12,526 nucleotides of DNA from an uncultured Eubacterium sp. GTDB taxonomy: Bacteria; Bacillota_A; Clostridia; Lachnospirales; Lachnospiraceae. Location: positions 1 to 12,526 of the forward strand of contig CAOKJJ010000154.1 in the NCBI GenBank assembly GCA_948468465.1. Reading direction: 5' to 3'. The position numbers and the translations under genes were made by a program. The stretch's first letter is position 1. Every line of letters starts with the position of its first letter. Below, in pieces: positions 1 through 9,191 of this stretch. The notes below the pieces were generated by a model. That model did not search any database and was not told where the DNA came from. It worked only from the letters and a program-made list of their open reading frames with translations.

Positions 1-145
1 AAGACGCTCAGCAAAGGCTTCGCGCCTAAGTCTTCGTAAGCGCTGGATTTCACCTTCGCTAAAAGCGCCCCTCTAACGTCCTTTCAGAGGATATTCCGAC
101 CGCCAACACCATCCCGCCAGGCGCAGAGTCTGACTGTGAAAAGCT
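1..145 (-). other. G+C-rich structured segment A (candidate RNA or repeat, cut by window edge)
   Basis: This stretch has no convincing reading frame and is much richer in G+C than the DNA beside it. It contains several short inverted repeats: AAGAC (1-5) with GTCTT (30-34) enclosing AGGC (15-18) with GCCT (24-27), GCGCT (40-44) with AGCGC (64-68), and CCTCT (70-74) with AGAGG (86-90). Positions 84-130 match 1157-1204 in the same orientation at about 35 of 47 bases with one gap. I assign the minus strand tentatively, because the outermost stem would then lie at the 3' end like a terminator, but the window ends there. It may be a structured non-coding RNA or a dispersed repeat. I cannot match it to a known family. 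Confidence 0.4.
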
Positions 146-169
146 TAAGTAAATGACATTGACTCACTA

Positions 170-1120
170 TAGTTACTTGGAATTTTTAAAACCATTTCAG
201 TTTCTGATAAGCGGCTAATTTATTCACTATTTTATGATATCTTTCTTATTCTTTATCTCATCTAGATTCAGTATTCTCCCTTAAATACTTATTATTATAA
301 ATCTTACAGATAAAAAAATCATCACAAGATATTTTTCATATTTTTGTCACTGCAATAAAACAATAACACTTTTTAGCATTTCGAAACTTTCAAAATTCTC
401 ATTTTTATCATATTATTTTTATAGTCTATTTTTGCTTTGGCTAACAAAAAAAATATCATTTTTCAACTTTTGTACTGTATTTGTATTTTTTCTGTTTTCT
501 TTTTGAATTTTCTAATAATATTTTTTTCTAATATTTACAAAATATTATATATAAAATAAATAATAAAAATTTTTATTATAAATATAAAGAAATTTATAAT
601 ATTGAATGAATAAATATTTAAATTTAATAATAGTATTTTTTTGATATTCTTCGTTTTCTCATAACTTTTATAATTCCCTTTATCAACTTTTTCAGTATAT
701 TATTCAGAATAATTTTCTAATAAGCGGAAATTTTATGAATTTGCTCTTTTCTTTAATATTTTGAAAAAACTATTATTCCTTTTCATTTTGTTTTTTTCAA
801 TTCATACTTCAATATTTATAGTTATTTACTATTCAAGCTTCAATATTGATAATTTTATTGCCACTCAAAATTCTATTTAAATCCTTTTTAGCAAATTTAT
901 TATATTCAATCAACATAAAATATCTCATATAGACTCTTAAAATCTTTTCAAAATCATCTTCATATATAAAAAATAATCTTCATAAACGTAAATTTCATTA
1001 AGTTTTCCACAAAAAAATCCATTTCTTATAAAGTTATCAACGCTATTTTCTCATTTTACACACTCTTAACCACAAAATTTTTTCACCATTCTTATCGCCC
1101 AAAATAAAAAATGTCTCCCT
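170..1120. other. Gene-free, extremely A+T-rich tract
   Basis: About 950 bases hold no open frame of useful length on either strand. Hand counting of 181-1080 gives roughly 19% G+C, with about 2.5 times as many C as G on the plus strand. The stretch around 541-600 has a single G or C. The tract contains imperfect direct repeats (800-859 and 952-984) and, at its right end, a few sequences one or two bases away from a DnaA box. I see no tRNA, riboswitch, transposon end or CRISPR repeat in it. Its role is unknown. Possibilities are a bent or easily melted spacer, a degenerated gene remnant, or a site bound by an AT-preferring protein. Confidence 0.6.
800..859. repeat. Imperfect tandem direct repeat, 31-bp offset
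   Basis: A unit beginning ATTCATACTTCAATATT at 800 recurs as ATTCAAGCTTCAATATT at 831, and similarity continues weakly for about ten more bases. Both copies lie inside the A+T-rich tract, where chance similarity is common, so the shared CTTCAATATT core is the main evidence. Confidence 0.4.
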
Positions 1121-1124
1121 TAGT

Positions 1125-1216
1125 ACTTAGTTCACCGCAGTGTTGCCCCAGTCCGCTCAGAGTATGCTCTGGAGGCCACAATCCATCCCGGCAGTCACAG
1201 AGTCGTCCGGGAATCC
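1125..1216 (-). other. G+C-rich structured segment B (second copy related to segment A)
   Basis: This segment lies just beyond the flagellin terminator. It has a perfect hairpin CAGAG-TATG-CTCTG (1158-1171), a CCCGG (1187-1191) with CCGGG (1207-1211) stem, and a small CAC/GTG stem near 1132-1141. Bases 1157-1204 align with 84-130 at about three quarters identity, and weaker matches (TTCACC, GCCCC, GTCC) continue towards lower coordinates. Read on the minus strand it ends next to a T-rich run (TTTTTTATTTT), which makes a minus-strand transcript slightly more likely. No promoter of its own is evident. It could be an RNA gene, a 3' processed fragment of the flagellin message, or a repeat. Confidence 0.4.
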
Positions 1217-1257
1217 AAAAAAAATAAAGCACCAAAAATCTTTCTGATGCCTTATTT
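1217..1257 (-). terminator. Rho-independent terminator of the flagellin gene
   Basis: On the minus strand, nine bases after the flagellin stop codon, AAATAAGGCATC (1257-1246) pairs with GGTGCTTTATTT (1233-1222). This makes a 12-bp stem with two G-U pairs and a 12-base loop. A run of eight T follows (1224-1217). Confidence 0.85.
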
Positions 1258-1265
1258 TGAATTAT

Positions 1266-2576
1266 TTATGCCAGCAAAGTTGCCACTCCATCACTATTTT
1301 GATTTGTCTGAGCAAGCATTACCTGGCCAAATTGTTCCAGAATCTTATTTTTTGAATAATTTACCATTTCTTCAGCCATATCTGTATCTCTTAATTTACT
1401 TTCTGAACTTTGTGTATTTTCAGCAGCATTTTCCACAGAAGACATTGCTTTTTCCAACCGATTCTGCATCGCTCCCAAATAGGCCCTGTACTCTGACAGA
1501 TTATCAATGGCATTTTGTACCTCATCCATTGTCTTTCCAGCATTCTCATAGGAATCCACATCCATTTTCCCAAGACCAAGAGTTCCAGAGTTAATTGTAC
1601 GAATTTTAAGTGTAATTTCCTGAAATGGCCTGTCATGGACCTGCAGATGATAATCTTCTTCTAACCGAAGCATATCATTGGCAAGAATCATTCCCATATT
1701 TGGCTTGTAAGGCGGTTGATTATAGGTAGAATAAAAAATCATTTTAGAGCCGTCTATACTGACTCCATTTGCATGTCCGATTAGTATGTCCTGGCCATTT
1801 CCGCCCATATTTGCCTGTACGCTGTTTACCAGATCAAAAATTTTATCTACAATATCTTTTCCATTTGTTATATTGGCATCTTTAACACCAATATTCACAA
1901 AGAGATCACTATGTCCGCTTGTTGGATTGCTGACATCTGAAGCCGTCTGATCTGTAAATTGAAAAACAAATTCCTGTGAGCAATTATCTGAACAGGTAAC
2001 TGTAAATTTTTTTCCAATCAGTTCTTCTTTATTTGATGCTGTAACATTTTTAAAATCAAGCGTTTTTCCATATACAGATGTATGATTTGGTATATTTGTA
2101 AACATATCATCCATAATAACGTTAGAATAATCTTCTGCATCAATTTCTACTAACTGTTTTGCCCATAAGATCCGATGGGTATTAAACGTAGTATCTTTGG
2201 AGGTTCGGTTAATTTCTGATTTTAACTGCAGTAATTCTTTGTGAATCGCCTCTCTGTCTTCCTCTTTGTTAATATCATTTGCTGCCTGCGTAGATAATTC
2301 ATTCATTCGCTGCAATATGTCGTGCACTTCTGTTAATGCACCATCTGCAGTCTGTATCATGGATACTCCATCCTGAATATTTGTAGATGCTTTATTCAGT
2401 CCCCGAATCTGATATCTCATTTTTTCTGATATCTGCAGTCCGGCTGCATCATCTGCAGAACGATTGATCCGATATCCTGATGATAACTTCTCTGTTGATT
2501 TTTTCTTATTTTCAGTAACAATCCCCAACTGCCGATCGGCATTCATTGCTGTTATGTTATGTGTAATAACTGCCAT
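1266..2576 (-). CDS. fliC: Flagellin
   Basis: This is the structural subunit of the flagellar filament, secreted by the flagellar export apparatus and polymerised outside the cell. The 436-residue product has the conserved N-terminal D0/D1 helices (residues 1-135, with LSSGYRINRSADDAAGL at 31-47) and C-terminal D1/D0 helices (about 340-436, with YLGAMQNRLE and RDTDMAEEMV). A variable middle of about 200 residues forms the exposed domain. The D1 segment LQRMNEL (88-94) keeps the Q, R, E and L that form the TLR5-binding patch in other flagellins. The middle has two cysteines, C195 and C199, unusual for this protein class. I chose ATG at 2576 because GAGG (2587-2584) sits seven bases upstream; the GTG two codons earlier is too close to it. 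The gene stands alone, away from any other flagellar gene in view, with its own promoter and terminator. Confidence 0.95.
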   Translation of the reverse strand: MAVITHNITAMNADRQLGIVTENKKKSTEKLSSGYRINRSADDAAGLQISEKMRYQIRGLNKASTNIQDGVSMIQTADGALTEVHDILQRMNELSTQAANDINKEEDREAIHKELLQLKSEINRTSKDTTFNTHRILWAKQLVEIDAEDYSNVIMDDMFTNIPNHTSVYGKTLDFKNVTASNKEELIGKKFTVTCSDNCSQEFVFQFTDQTASDVSNPTSGHSDLFVNIGVKDANITNGKDIVDKIFDLVNSVQANMGGNGQDILIGHANGVSIDGSKMIFYSTYNQPPYKPNMGMILANDMLRLEEDYHLQVHDRPFQEITLKIRTINSGTLGLGKMDVDSYENAGKTMDEVQNAIDNLSEYRAYLGAMQNRLEKAMSSVENAAENTQSSESKLRDTDMAEEMVNYSKNKILEQFGQVMLAQTNQNSDGVATLLA

Positions 2577-2597
2577 ACCCACACCTCACATTTCTGT

Positions 2598-2614
2598 TTC
2601 CTTTATCTAAGGAA
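2598..2614 (-). promoter_or_regulatory. Hairpin in the flagellin 5' leader
   Basis: A perfect 6-bp stem, TTCCTT with AAGGAA around a 5-base loop, lies about ten bases upstream of the flagellin Shine-Dalgarno sequence. The leader holds several GGA triplets. In Bacillus, CsrA binds GGA-containing leader hairpins to control flagellin translation, so a similar role is possible, but here the GGA is in the stem rather than the loop. Confidence 0.3.
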
Positions 2615-2657
2615 CTATATGCAAATAAAATATATTTTGTATACTCCTCCGTTATCT

Positions 2658-2685
2658 ATTTCGGTATTGATCTGTAAAACCTTTA
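2658..2685 (-). promoter_or_regulatory. Sigma-28 (SigD)-like promoter of the flagellin gene
   Basis: On the minus strand, TAAA (2685-2682), 16 bases, then ACCGAAAT (2665-2658) resembles the motility sigma factor consensus TAAA-N15-GCCGATAA. The CCGA core is intact and the spacer is one base long. It lies between the atp terminator and the flagellin start and would give a leader of roughly 70 bases. This is the expected promoter class for a late flagellar gene. Confidence 0.6.
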
Positions 2686-2700
2686 GTTGTTTTTAAGCTA

Positions 2701-2729
2701 AAAATAGCCGGGATTCCCCCAGCTATTTT
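2701..2729 (-). terminator. Rho-independent terminator of the atp operon
   Basis: Directly after the atpC stop codon, AAAATAGCTGGG (2729-2718) pairs with CCCGGCTATTTT (2712-2701), a 12-bp stem with one G-U pair and a 5-base loop. The T-rich tail is formed by the distal arm and the bases after it rather than by a long pure T run. Confidence 0.8.
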
Positions 2730-3137
2730 CTATTTTGTTATATCAATACGAACCAGCGCTTTTTTCAAAGCAATTTCCGCACGTTTTACGTCAAGACCAG
2801 CTTCTTTCATTTTCAGCCGCCGTTCTGCCCGCATCTTTGCCTCTTCTGCCCGATTTTTGTCAATTTCATCCGGCCATTCGGCAACTTCGGCAAGCAGTGT
2901 TACTTTATCGCCTAAAATTTCAGCAAAACCGGAATGTACTGCTGCTTTTTTCGATGATCCATCTTCCGTAATCGTTACAATTCCCGGAGCAAGCACTGCG
3001 GTCAGAGGAATATGATGTTTATATACTCCTACGTCACCTTCTGTCGTCGTAAACTCAATCATAAATGCCTGTCCGGTGTAAAATACACGCTCTGGTGTAA
3101 TAATCTCTACTTGAAACAATTTGTTTGCATCTGCCAT
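2730..3137 (-). CDS. atpC: F1Fo ATP synthase epsilon subunit
   Basis: This is the small central-stalk subunit that binds gamma, links it to the c ring and can inhibit ATP hydrolysis. The 135-residue product has the usual two-part layout: an N-terminal beta-sandwich (to about residue 88, with FTTTEGDVGVYKHHIPL) and a C-terminal helical hairpin rich in Lys, Arg and Glu (about 92-135). The length is typical. The ATG is preceded by GGGGTGA. It starts 11 bases after the atpD stop codon and is the last gene of the operon, directly followed by the terminator, so it is translated from the shared message. Confidence 0.95.
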   Translation of the reverse strand: MADANKLFQVEIITPERVFYTGQAFMIEFTTTEGDVGVYKHHIPLTAVLAPGIVTITEDGSSKKAAVHSGFAEILGDKVTLLAEVAEWPDEIDKNRAEEAKMRAERRLKMKEAGLDVKRAEIALKKALVRIDITK

Positions 3138-3148
3138 AACGTCACCCC

Positions 3149-4543
<1,395 letters not shown>

Positions 4544-4577
4544 CTATCACTCCTTTTTATTTATTCGCACTTTCTTT

Positions 4578-5435
4578 CTAACTAATTGCTTCCGCACCTG
4601 CAATAATTTCGGTCAGCTCCTGCGTAATAGAGCCCTGACGGGCACGGTTATATTTCAGAGACAAATCACTAATCATTTCTTCCGCATTGCTTGTGGCAGA
4701 GTCCATTGCCTGCATTCTGGCACCGTTCTCACTTGCAACGGCTTCCACAAGTGCACCGTAAAAAATACTTGTCACATATTTTGGAATAATCAGATCCAGA
4801 GCTTCTCTCTCATTCGGCTCATAATTCATGATCAGATTTTTATCAGCCGCAGACATCTCTTCTTCGGAAAATTCTACCGGGAGCAATTTCATCAAACTTG
4901 GTATATGGACTACGGTATTTTTGAAATGTGTATACGCCAGATAAATCTGACCTATTTTTCCTTCCGTAAAGTCTTTTAATACTTTGTCGCAAATTTCCAT
5001 TGCATCTTTATAGGTAGGATTCTCGATGACGTCCGAAGCATCTTCTGCTACATGGTATCCTTTTCGTTCTAGCGCATCTTTTCCTTTTGTACCAATTGTA
5101 TACAGCAATATCTTATCTTTTTCAAGACCGCTGTTTTGAATCAATTTAGTAATATTAGAATTATAACCGCCGGCAAGACCGCGGTTGGAAGTAATAACTA
5201 CTACAGCTATTTTATCCGAACCATTGTCAGACAGGTACGGATGATCCATGTTCCCCGATCTTGCAAGGATAGATGTTACAGTATGATACATATGCTGAAA
5301 ATACGGATCTGTCCGTTCTGCATGTGTCTTTGCTTTCTGCAGTTTTACGGTAGAAACTAATTTCATGGCTTTTGTGATTTGCTGCGTACTCTGTATGCTG
5401 CTTTTTCGTCTTTTTATGTCTCTCATCGAGGCCAT
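4578..5435 (-). CDS. atpG: F1Fo ATP synthase gamma subunit
   Basis: This is the rotor shaft: a coiled coil of the N- and C-terminal helices turns inside the alpha/beta ring and couples the c ring to catalysis. The 285-residue product has the conserved start MRDIKRRKSSIQSTQQITKAM (from residue 4), a Rossmann-like middle (VVVITSNRGLAGGYN) and the conserved end NRARQGSITQELTEIIAGA. I take the ATG at 5435, which has GGTGA six bases upstream; the ATG at codon 4 is possible but less well placed. The gap from the atpA stop codon is 36 bases. Confidence 0.98.
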   Translation of the reverse strand: MASMRDIKRRKSSIQSTQQITKAMKLVSTVKLQKAKTHAERTDPYFQHMYHTVTSILARSGNMDHPYLSDNGSDKIAVVVITSNRGLAGGYNSNITKLIQNSGLEKDKILLYTIGTKGKDALERKGYHVAEDASDVIENPTYKDAMEICDKVLKDFTEGKIGQIYLAYTHFKNTVVHIPSLMKLLPVEFSEEEMSAADKNLIMNYEPNEREALDLIIPKYVTSIFYGALVEAVASENGARMQAMDSATSNAEEMISDLSLKYNRARQGSITQELTEIIAGAEAIS

Positions 5436-5471
5436 AATCTGTCACCGCCTTATTTTATATTTGAAATATTT

Positions 5472-6977
5472 CTACCGAAATGATTTTTTGCATTCTTCGA
5501 TTGCCTGCACTAGTTTCTTCTCTATCTCATCTTCCAAAACTTTTGTTGTACGGATAGATTCTGGAATTTCCGGATATTTTGTATCTATATACTCAAACAG
5601 CTCGCTCTCAAAACGCAGTACATCTTCTGTAGGAATATCCAGCAAATATTTCTTGGTAGCAACATAAATGATAATTACCTGCTTTTCTACCGGCATTGGC
5701 TGATACTGCGGCTGTTTTAAGATTTCCTTGATTCTTTCACCCTGATCCAGCTTTTCTTTTGTATCCGCATCCAATTCAGAGCCAAACTGTGAAAACGCCG
5801 CAAGTTCACGATACTGTGCCAATTCTGTTCGAATAGGTGCAGAGATCTTTTTAATAGCCTTAATCTGCGCGGAACCGCCTACACGTGATACAGACAGGCC
5901 GGCATTGATCGCCGGACGGAACCCTGCATTAAACATTTCTGTTTCCAAATAAATCTGACCGTCAGTAATAGATATTACATTGGTAGGAATGTATGCAGAT
6001 ACATCGCCTGCCTGTGTTTCAATGATCGGCAAAGCCGTCAGCGAACCTCCGCCCAACTTATCGGAAAGTCTTGCCGCACGCTCCAATAATCTGGAATGCA
6101 AATAAAAAACATCACCCGGATAAGCTTCACGTCCTGGTGGTCTTCTAAGGAGTAAGGAAAGTGTACGGTATGCCGTAGCATGTTTACTTAAATCATCATA
6201 AACAACAAGCACGTCTTCGCCATTTTCCATCCATTCTTCTCCGATTGCACATCCTGAATACGGGGCAATATACTGTAACGGAGCAAGCTCACTGGCTGTG
6301 GCAGCTACGACAGTCGTATACGACATCGCTCCGTACTCTTCTAAAGTTTTTACAATTGACGCAACTGTAGAAGCTTTCTGGCCAATGGCAACATAGATGC
6401 ATTTTACACCCTGGCCTTTTTGATTGATGATTGTATCAATCGTTATCGCTGTTTTACCGGTCTGTCTGTCACCGATGATCAGCTCACGCTGTCCTCTTCC
6501 AATCGGTATCATAGAATCAATCGCCTTAATACCGGTCTGCAGCGGTGTATCTACGGATTTTCTGGAAATAACGCCGGATGCAACTCTTTCAATCCGGCGG
6601 AATTTATCTGTTTTAATCGGTCCTTTGCCATCAATCGGCTGTCCTAATGCGTTCACAACACGGCCGATCATCGCGTCCCCAACAGGAACCTCAACGACTC
6701 TGCCGGTAGTCTTAACTGTATCTCCCTCATTGATACTCTTCTGGTCACCAAGTAATACGGCGCCAACATTATCTTCTTCGAGGTTCAATACCATTCCATA
6801 TACTTCACCTGGGAACTCCAAAAGCTCGCCCTGCATTGCATTTTCCAGACCATGAATACGTGCAATACCGTCTGCTACCTGAATGACTGTACCCACATCA
6901 GCAACTTCCAGTTCCGCAGCGTATCTTTTGATCTGCTCTTTGATGACCGAACTAATCTCCTCTGGTTTTAAATTCAT
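5472..6977 (-). CDS. atpA: F1Fo ATP synthase alpha subunit
   Basis: This is the non-catalytic nucleotide-binding subunit of F1, which alternates with beta and supplies the arginine finger to the catalytic site. The 501-residue product is full length. Motifs include the P-loop GDRQTGKT (169-176), [15 protein letters not shown] (276-290) and SVSRVGG (362-368), whose Arg365 corresponds to the arginine finger. The N-terminal helix (1-24) that contacts delta is present. I place the start at ATG 6977, nine bases after AGGTGA; an in-frame TTG two codons earlier is the alternative. It follows atpH by 40 bases. Confidence 0.99.
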   Translation of the reverse strand: MNLKPEEISSVIKEQIKRYAAELEVADVGTVIQVADGIARIHGLENAMQGELLEFPGEVYGMVLNLEEDNVGAVLLGDQKSINEGDTVKTTGRVVEVPVGDAMIGRVVNALGQPIDGKGPIKTDKFRRIERVASGVISRKSVDTPLQTGIKAIDSMIPIGRGQRELIIGDRQTGKTAITIDTIINQKGQGVKCIYVAIGQKASTVASIVKTLEEYGAMSYTTVVAATASELAPLQYIAPYSGCAIGEEWMENGEDVLVVYDDLSKHATAYRTLSLLLRRPPGREAYPGDVFYLHSRLLERAARLSDKLGGGSLTALPIIETQAGDVSAYIPTNVISITDGQIYLETEMFNAGFRPAINAGLSVSRVGGSAQIKAIKKISAPIRTELAQYRELAAFSQFGSELDADTKEKLDQGERIKEILKQPQYQPMPVEKQVIIIYVATKKYLLDIPTEDVLRFESELFEYIDTKYPEIPESIRTTKVLEDEIEKKLVQAIEECKKSFR

Positions 6978-7017
6978 GGACAATAGTCACCTACTTTCAA
7001 CTGTTTTTGCCATATTA

Positions 7018-7572
7018 CTACGGCATTTGCAACTTTAATTTTGATAATTCGGAAGTCAGCCTGGCAAGCTTATTTTTTACGCTGCCATCTACAACCCTGT
7101 CTCCGATCCGAATTACGATCCCTCCGATCAAAGACGGATCAATCTGATATATAAATTCAAACTGTACATAATTCGTTGTCTCCAGCAGTTTCCTGCGAAT
7201 TGCATCTTTCTGCATCAAAGACAAATCCATCGCAGATGTAATATAAGCGGTTCCTATTTTCTTATACTCTTTCACCTGCTCAATAAAATATTCCAGCACG
7301 CCGTCGAATTCCTGATAATGGCCTTTTGCAATAATCATCAGCAGCAACCCGATCATTTCTTTCGAAGCGCGGTCTTTAAAAACTGTTTCAATTATTTTTT
7401 GTTTTTCTTCGATTACAATTTTCGGATGATTCATCATCTTAGCAAGATCTTCATTAGTCCGAATAATCCCAAGCATCCGCTTTGCCTCATCAAACAATGC
7501 GTCTACCTGACCGGTTTCCAAAGCAAGCTCAAATAATGCATCACCATATGTTTTTGAAACTAGCTTTGCCAT
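7018..7572 (-). CDS. atpH: F1Fo ATP synthase delta subunit
   Basis: This stator protein joins the top of F1 to the b subunits and keeps the alpha/beta ring from turning. The 184-residue product has the expected N-terminal helical domain (starting KLVSKTYGDALFELALE) and the conserved C-terminal part (PSLIGGIVIRIGDRVVDGSVKNKLARL, about 146-172). Its ATG lies inside the end of atpF: the two frames overlap by 13 bases, and GGGTGA sits six bases upstream within atpF, which suggests translational coupling. Confidence 0.97.
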   Translation of the reverse strand: MAKLVSKTYGDALFELALETGQVDALFDEAKRMLGIIRTNEDLAKMMNHPKIVIEEKQKIIETVFKDRASKEMIGLLLMIIAKGHYQEFDGVLEYFIEQVKEYKKIGTAYITSAMDLSLMQKDAIRRKLLETTNYVQFEFIYQIDPSLIGGIVIRIGDRVVDGSVKNKLARLTSELSKLKLQMP

Positions 7573-8075
7573 GTCGAATCACCCATTTCTTTCAATGTTT
7601 CTTCTACAAGCCCATTCTGAACGGTTGTATCTATTGACGCTGTTACAATTTTTGCAGCCATCATAGATGCAACAGTGATCATTTCCTGCTTCATTTCATC
7701 CATTGCGCGGCTCTTTTCAAGTTTTGCCTCTTCATTTGCACGCTGGATGATACGGGCAGCTTCCTGCTTTGCTTCTTCAATAATATGTGCTTCGTTTTTC
7801 AATGCTTTCTGACGTGCTTCGCTTAAAATGGCTTCTGCTTCTTTATCTGCGTTTTTCAGTCTGTCTTCGTATTCCGCCTTCATCGCAGCTGCTTTTTCTT
7901 TATCACCTTTTGCACTGTCAATGTCACCCTGAATCTTTCTCTGTCTGTCATACAGCATCTTTCTGACCGGATTCAGCAGCAGATAAGATAATGCCATAAA
8001 CAATACAAAGATCGCAATCGCCAGAAGCACAGCATCATGAATCAATTGAAAATCAAGATTAAATAATCTTTCCAT
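7560..8075 (-). CDS. atpF: F1Fo ATP synthase b subunit
   Basis: This is the peripheral stalk. One N-terminal membrane helix (about residues 12-34, followed by NPVRKML) anchors it next to subunit a, and a long charged coiled coil (about 40-150) reaches up to delta. The 171-residue length is normal for the family. The nearest strong Shine-Dalgarno, GGAGG, is about 15 bases before the ATG, longer than for other genes here, so initiation may be weaker than for atpE. The gap after atpE is 62 bases and holds a small hairpin. The end overlaps atpH by 13 bases. Confidence 0.97.
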   Translation of the reverse strand: MERLFNLDFQLIHDAVLLAIAIFVLFMALSYLLLNPVRKMLYDRQRKIQGDIDSAKGDKEKAAAMKAEYEDRLKNADKEAEAILSEARQKALKNEAHIIEEAKQEAARIIQRANEEAKLEKSRAMDEMKQEMITVASMMAAKIVTASIDTTVQNGLVEETLKEMGDSTWQS

Positions 8076-8117
8076 GTTCGCTCAGTTCAGCCTCCTTTCC
8101 GTCTTTTTTCCATTATG

Positions 8118-8131
8118 CAGACGTCTGTCTG
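8118..8131. other. Small hairpin between atpE and atpF
   Basis: CAGAC and GTCTG pair around a 4-base loop, within a run of CAGA/GTCT repeats. On the plus strand it is followed by six T (8134-8139), giving a terminator-like shape pointing antisense to atpE. On the minus strand it is a plain intercistronic hairpin. It could influence message stability or the relative output of atpE and atpF. Confidence 0.35.
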
Positions 8132-8137
8132 TCTTTT

Positions 8138-8437
<300 letters not shown>

Positions 8438-8456
8438 TCAAAATCAACTGCCTGAT

Positions 8457-9191
8457 TTAATCTGTTTCCATTTGCTGACTAATATAAGTCATCGTCAGCA
8501 TACAGAATACGTATGTCTGAATTGCTCCTGAGAACAAATCAAAGTATACATGAAGCGCTGCCGGCCAGATAATAGCCACTTTTGACAATAATCCGTAAAT
8601 GAGCGCCATCATGACTGTTCCTGACAATACGTTTGCAAATAAACGCAAAGACAGAGAAATCGGAACCGCAATTTCACTGATCAAGTTAATTGGGAACCAA
8701 ATTGGAAGCCATGGTGGTAATGGCGAGCACATATCTGTCCATATTTTTTTTGGACTCTGATACTTAAACTGACAAAAATGTATCAGCGTAAATGTGATCA
8801 GACCCAGTGCAAGAGTAGTACCATAATCCGCTGTCGGCGGCCTTAAACCAAACAAACCGGATATATTGCTCACAAGAATGAATATAAAGATCGTACTGAT
8901 ATAGTTAACGAACTTTGGCGCATTCTTTCCCATTGTCCCTTCTACAACACCATCCAGCGAACTGACAATCAACTCCAGTATATTTTGGAATGTATCCGGT
9001 ATCTCTGTTGCATGACGCATTTTTATATTTGCAATGAGCGCAAATCCGATCAGGAACAGCATGACAATTAAGATACATACATGAGATGTAGTAATCCAGA
9101 CTTCATGACCAAACAGATTATAAGAAAACAATCCATGTATCATAAAATCAATATTGTCAGCACTGGATGACATTACGATTGCATTTGTCAC
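8457..9191 (-). CDS. atpB: F1Fo ATP synthase a subunit
   Basis: This is the membrane stator subunit that forms the two ion half-channels against the c ring. The 244-residue product is strongly hydrophobic with five to six membrane helices. It has the conserved helix ISEIAVPISLSLRLFANVLSG (171-191), whose Arg183 is the essential arginine, and the C-terminal helix FSGAIQTYVFCMLTMTYI (220-237) with the conserved Gln225. The start is GTG at 9191, with GGAGG seven bases upstream. It overlaps the stop of atpI as GTGA, so the two are probably translationally coupled. The gap to atpE is 64 bases. Confidence 0.97.
   Translation of the reverse strand: MTNAIVMSSSADNIDFMIHGLFSYNLFGHEVWITTSHVCILIVMLFLIGFALIANIKMRHATEIPDTFQNILELIVSSLDGVVEGTMGKNAPKFVNYISTIFIFILVSNISGLFGLRPPTADYGTTLALGLITFTLIHFCQFKYQSPKKIWTDMCSPLPPWLPIWFPINLISEIAVPISLSLRLFANVLSGTVMMALIYGLLSKVAIIWPAALHVYFDLFSGAIQTYVFCMLTMTYISQQMETD

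Noticed and set aside
1..145. Known RNA families (5S rRNA, tmRNA, RNase P, SRP RNA, cobalamin or c-di-GMP riboswitch)
   Set aside because: I looked for their conserved core motifs on both strands and found none convincing; the GGTGAAATCC stretch recalls a cobalamin riboswitch core but the other boxes are missing.
170..1120. Chromosomal replication origin
   Set aside because: An A+T-rich tract with DnaA-box-like sites is suggestive, but no dnaA, dnaN, rpmH or mnmG gene is present, the box matches are imperfect, and the highly expressed atp operon would run head-on to replication.
1247..1594. Plus-strand open frame of 115 codons opposite the flagellin 3' end
   Set aside because: It begins inside the flagellin terminator and lies antisense to conserved flagellin codons; composition is that of a shadow frame.
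2616..2640. Leader peptide in the flagellin 5' region after a GGAGGAG sequence
   Set aside because: The only start, a TTG giving five codons, is over 20 bases from the GGAGG, so translation is unlikely.
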